Assembly (NCBI GenBank): GCA_041633555.1
Contig: JBFKFZ010000070.1
Coordinates: forward strand, 1 to 15,181
Origin: JAHEAO01 sp041633555
GTDB taxonomy: Bacteria > Pseudomonadota > Alphaproteobacteria > Rhodobacterales > Rhodobacteraceae
Length of the DNA: 15,181 bases
Direction: 5' to 3'
A program made the position numbers and the translations under genes. This document shows positions 13,351 through 15,181 of the stretch, piece by piece. A model generated the notes under the pieces. The model was given only the letters and a program-made list of their open reading frames with translations. It was not told the DNA's origin and searched no databases. Each line of letters begins with the position of its first letter. Position 1 is the first letter of the stretch.

Positions 13351-14307
13351 ATGGCAGGTCTGCGGGGCGTTAGCTATGCGCTATTGTCATTTGCGATCTA
13401 TGCAACCCACGATGTCTTCATCAAGAAGCTCGGTGGCATATATGCGCCGTTTCAGCTGATCTTCTTCACGGTGCTGCTGTCCTTCCCGCTGGTCACGATC
13501 ATGCTGGTGCGCGACACCACGCCCGGCCATCTTCGACCGATTCACCCCTGGTGGGTCGCTATCCGTACCGGCGCGGGGGTCATCGGCGGGCTGGCGGCCT
13601 TCTATGCGTTTTCTGTCCTGCCTTTGGCACAGACCTACGCGATCCTTTTCGCCTCGCCGCTGCTGATCACCGTCCTCGCCATCCCGATTCTGGGAGAGAG
13701 GGTCCGTATTCGCCGCTGGCTCGCCGTGATCGTCGGGCTCGCCGGGGTGATCGTCGTCTTGCGGCCAGGCGGCGCGGGGGCAACGCTCGGGCTGGGGCAT
13801 CTGGCGGCGCTCACGGCAGCGATCTTCAGTGCGCTGGCCTCGATCATCGTGCGAAAGATCGGCAAAGAGGAGCGCAGCGTCGTCCTGCTGCTTTACCCCA
13901 TGCTTGGCAACTTCGCCGTGATGGCCTGCTTCCTCCCGTTCTTTTATATTCCGATGCCGATCGAGCATATCGGCATGATTGGCATTATTTCGCTGTTCGG
14001 TTTCGTCGCGGGAATGTTTCTGATCGCCGCCTACAAGAACTCAGAAGCGGCGATCGTCGCACCCATGCAGTATTCCCAGATCATCTGGGCCACCGGCTTC
14101 GGCTATTTCCTGTTCGGCGAGTCGATCGACCGTCAGACGCTTATTGGGGCTTCGATCATCATCGCTTCGGGGCTTTACATCGTCCTGCGCGAAAGCCGTG
14201 GCGCCGCTTCGGCGAACAGGCCCGTCCTGCAGACCCGCAGCCGTCACGAGTCCGGCTCGACATTTCGCATTGGTACCTTGCTGCGCAAGGCCAGAACCGG
14301 CGACTGA
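13351..14307 (+). CDS. DMT-superfamily transporter, two EamA domains
   Basis: A predicted inner-membrane exporter or importer of 318 residues with about ten hydrophobic helices, arranged as two EamA repeats (about 5-138 and 148-280). Repeat 1 ends with the family-typical ILGERVRIRRWLAVIVGLAGVIVVLRPG; repeat 2 ends FLFGESIDRQTLIGASIIIASG, the same pattern. DMT proteins of this type move amino acids, metabolites or drugs, and the substrate cannot be read from sequence. A hydrophilic basic tail of about 38 residues follows the last helix. I start at ATG 13351, with GGAG nine bases upstream. A GTG at 13336 would add five residues and has a poorer ribosome-binding site. It lies 39 bases after leuB and could be read from it, which makes a branched-chain intermediate or amino acid a possible but unproven substrate. 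Confidence 0.92.
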   Translation: MAGLRGVSYALLSFAIYATHDVFIKKLGGIYAPFQLIFFTVLLSFPLVTIMLVRDTTPGHLRPIHPWWVAIRTGAGVIGGLAAFYAFSVLPLAQTYAILFASPLLITVLAIPILGERVRIRRWLAVIVGLAGVIVVLRPGGAGATLGLGHLAALTAAIFSALASIIVRKIGKEERSVVLLLYPMLGNFAVMACFLPFFYIPMPIEHIGMIGIISLFGFVAGMFLIAAYKNSEAAIVAPMQYSQIIWATGFGYFLFGESIDRQTLIGASIIIASGLYIVLRESRGAASANRPVLQTRSRHESGSTFRIGTLLRKARTGD

Positions 14308-14313
14308 TCGCTC

Positions 14314-14341
14314 TTGCAAAATGGGGCGCGACCAGCTAACC
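14314..14341 (+). promoter_or_regulatory. Weak candidate promoter of tRNA-Pro
   Basis: TTGCAA at 14314-14319, a 16-base spacer and CTAACC at 14336-14341 place a start about seven bases before the tRNA. The match is poor, and the position just after the transporter stop is the main argument. Confidence 0.25.
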
Positions 14342-14354
14342 CGCGCCTCACGGT

Positions 14355-14431
14355 CGGGCTGTAGCGCAGCCTGGTAGCGCACCTGCTTCGGGAGCAGGGG
14401 GTCGGAGGTTCGAATCCTCTCAGCCCGACCA
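14355..14431 (+). tRNA. tRNA-Pro (anticodon CGG, reads CCG)
   Basis: A full 77-base cloverleaf. The acceptor arms CGGGCTG (14355-14361) and CAGCCCG (14421-14427) pair perfectly. The D stem is GCGC (14364-14367) with GCGC (14377-14380). The anticodon stem is CCTGC/GCAGG (14382-14386, 14394-14398) around loop TTCGGGA, with anticodon CGG at 14389-14391. The T arm is GGAGG-TTCGAAT-CCTCT. Discriminator A at 14428 and an encoded CCA at 14429-14431 follow. The C1-G72 pair with A73 is characteristic of bacterial tRNA-Pro. No integrase or duplicated tRNA 3' end lies next to it, so there is no sign that it is an occupied attachment site. Confidence 0.97.
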
Positions 14432-14494
14432 GTTTCACGTCTCTCCGAATGAAGGCATGACAGTCAGAGTTGGCCCTCGAACTCGGAGTGGCGC

Positions 14495-14527
14495 CGATGC
14501 AGCCAGTGTGGGTGGGCCGGTGCATCG
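14495..14527 (+). repeat. Inverted repeat CGATGCA-N19-TGCATCG downstream of tRNA-Pro
   Basis: Two perfect 7-base arms (14495-14501 and 14521-14527) are separated by 19 bases that include GCC and GGCC, so a longer imperfect hairpin is possible. No T run follows. It lies in the 253-base gap between the tRNA and the cation transporter gene. I see no gene in that gap. The repeat could aid tRNA 3' processing, be an operator, or be chance. Confidence 0.3.
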
Positions 14528-14684
14528 ACGTGAATAGAACGATCCATTCTTGAGTGCAGAACGGTCGCCTACTCGCCCCCGCGATCACAGACATATTGGG
14601 GAAGAGAACCAGTCATCCCTTGAACCCATGGCGTCCAATGGCGTTAGAGTTCGCTTGGAGTATTGCAGGATCAAACGAAACCAA

Positions 14685-15181
14685 ATGGGCCATCATCACC
14701 ATCACCACCACATCGACCCCGAGAGCGGCGACCGACGTGTGGCATTGGCTGTGCTGGTCAATCTCGCCTTGACCGTCGCGCAGATCATCGGCGGCCTCCT
14801 CTCGGGCAGCCTGGCCCTGATTGCCGACGCACTTCACAACTTCTCCGATGCGATTTCGCTGATCATCGCATTTGCCGCCCGCAAGATCGCCAGACGACCT
14901 GCCGACGCTGGGATGACGTTTGGTTATGGTCGTGCCGAGGTCGTTGCCGCCCTGATCAACTACACGACGCTTATCATGATTGGTCTCTATCTGCTGTACG
15001 AGGCGACGTTGCGGTTCATTGATCCGCAGGGGGTCGATGGCTGGCTCGTAGTCATGATTGCCGGGCTCGCGCTAACCGTGGATCTGGTCACCGCCCGTCT
15101 GACTTACGGTCTGTCGAAGTCGTCTGTGAACATTCGCGCAGCATTCCTGCACAATGTCGCCGATGCTTTGGGGTCGGTGGC
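14685..15181 (+). CDS. Cation diffusion facilitator (zinc-type) transporter, 5' part, cut by the window edge
   Basis: The first 165 residues of a CDF-family metal/proton antiporter of the inner membrane, open to the right edge. It begins with Met-Gly and seven consecutive histidines, a cytosolic metal-binding head seen in some zinc CDF proteins. Membrane segments begin at about residue 19 (VALAVLVNLALTVAQIIGGLL). Segment 2 carries the metal site ALIADALHNFSDA with His51 and Asp55; FGYGRAEVVAALIN is the conserved loop into segment 3; segment 5 carries HNVADALGS with His156 and Asp160. The paired His-Asp ligands are the pattern associated with zinc selectivity, so export of zinc (perhaps also cadmium or cobalt) is likely. 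The ATG at 14685 lacks a good ribosome-binding site (AGGA is 14 bases away). A TTG at 14655 in the same frame would add ten residues before the His run. Confidence 0.92.
   Translation, partial: MGHHHHHHHIDPESGDRRVALAVLVNLALTVAQIIGGLLSGSLALIADALHNFSDAISLIIAFAARKIARRPADAGMTFGYGRAEVVAALINYTTLIMIGLYLLYEATLRFIDPQGVDGWLVVMIAGLALTVDLVTARLTYGLSKSSVNIRAAFLHNVADALGSV

Noticed and set aside
13387..14339. Long frames in both directions over the transporter gene
   Set aside because: They are highly charged shadow translations. The EamA repeats are clear in the frame starting at 13351.
14244..14594. A minus-strand frame containing GLRGFEPPTPCSRSRCAT across the tRNA gene
   Set aside because: This peptide is the antisense translation of tRNA-Pro, a well-known false annotation. 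The tRNA cloverleaf explains the bases completely.
14355..14684. tRNA-Pro as the attachment site of an integrated element
   Set aside because: No integrase, no repeated tRNA 3' end and no foreign-looking genes are visible; a core-type CDF gene follows. An element could only be judged with sequence beyond the right edge.

Overview
The window looks like a piece of core chromosome from a GC-rich alphaproteobacterium. It is most likely a member of the Rhodobacterales (Rhodobacter, Paracoccus or Roseobacter type). The gene families, the protein-level similarity and the groupings rsfS-rlmH, gpmI-envC-ctpA-rppH and leuC-leuD-(membrane protein)-(EEP protein)-leuB all fit that group. The assignment rests on family recognition alone, because no database search was possible. 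I see no transposase, integrase, phage gene, CRISPR array or toxin-antitoxin pair.

Left part, all on the minus strand (1-7714). Read in transcription order, the first gene is an MscS-type mechanosensitive channel (6389-7714). Next come the ribosome genes rsfS and rlmH (5838-6248 and 5362-5832). They are followed by a tight cluster of gpmI (glycolysis), an EnvC-like periplasmic factor with a degenerate LytM domain, the periplasmic protease ctpA, and rppH, which removes pyrophosphate from RNA 5' ends. In this cluster gpmI and envC overlap by 4 bases, and envC and ctpA are 6 bases apart. A strong hairpin fills the 37-base gap before rppH. After a 361-base gap with no convincing gene there is a small coiled-coil protein of the sll1863 stress-response type (3-290).

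Right part, all on the plus strand (7950-15181). leuC and leuD encode the two subunits of isopropylmalate isomerase. They overlap by one base and end at a clear intrinsic terminator (9986-10012). Before leuB, the next enzyme of leucine synthesis, lie an unrecognised polytopic membrane protein and an exported endonuclease/exonuclease/phosphatase-fold (EEP) protein whose active-site signatures look altered. After leuB come an EamA/DMT-family transporter, a tRNA-Pro (anticodon CGG), and the 5' part of a cation diffusion facilitator with a natural run of seven histidines at its N-terminus, which runs off the right edge.

Most of the window is ordinary housekeeping sequence, and I do not claim a new defence or mobile system. 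The best points for a second look are a probable CTG start codon for rsfS behind a perfect Shine-Dalgarno sequence, the missing conventional start and altered catalytic residues of the EEP protein, the hairpin occupying the ribosome-binding position of rppH, and an inverted repeat over a possible promoter ahead of the membrane-protein/EEP pair.
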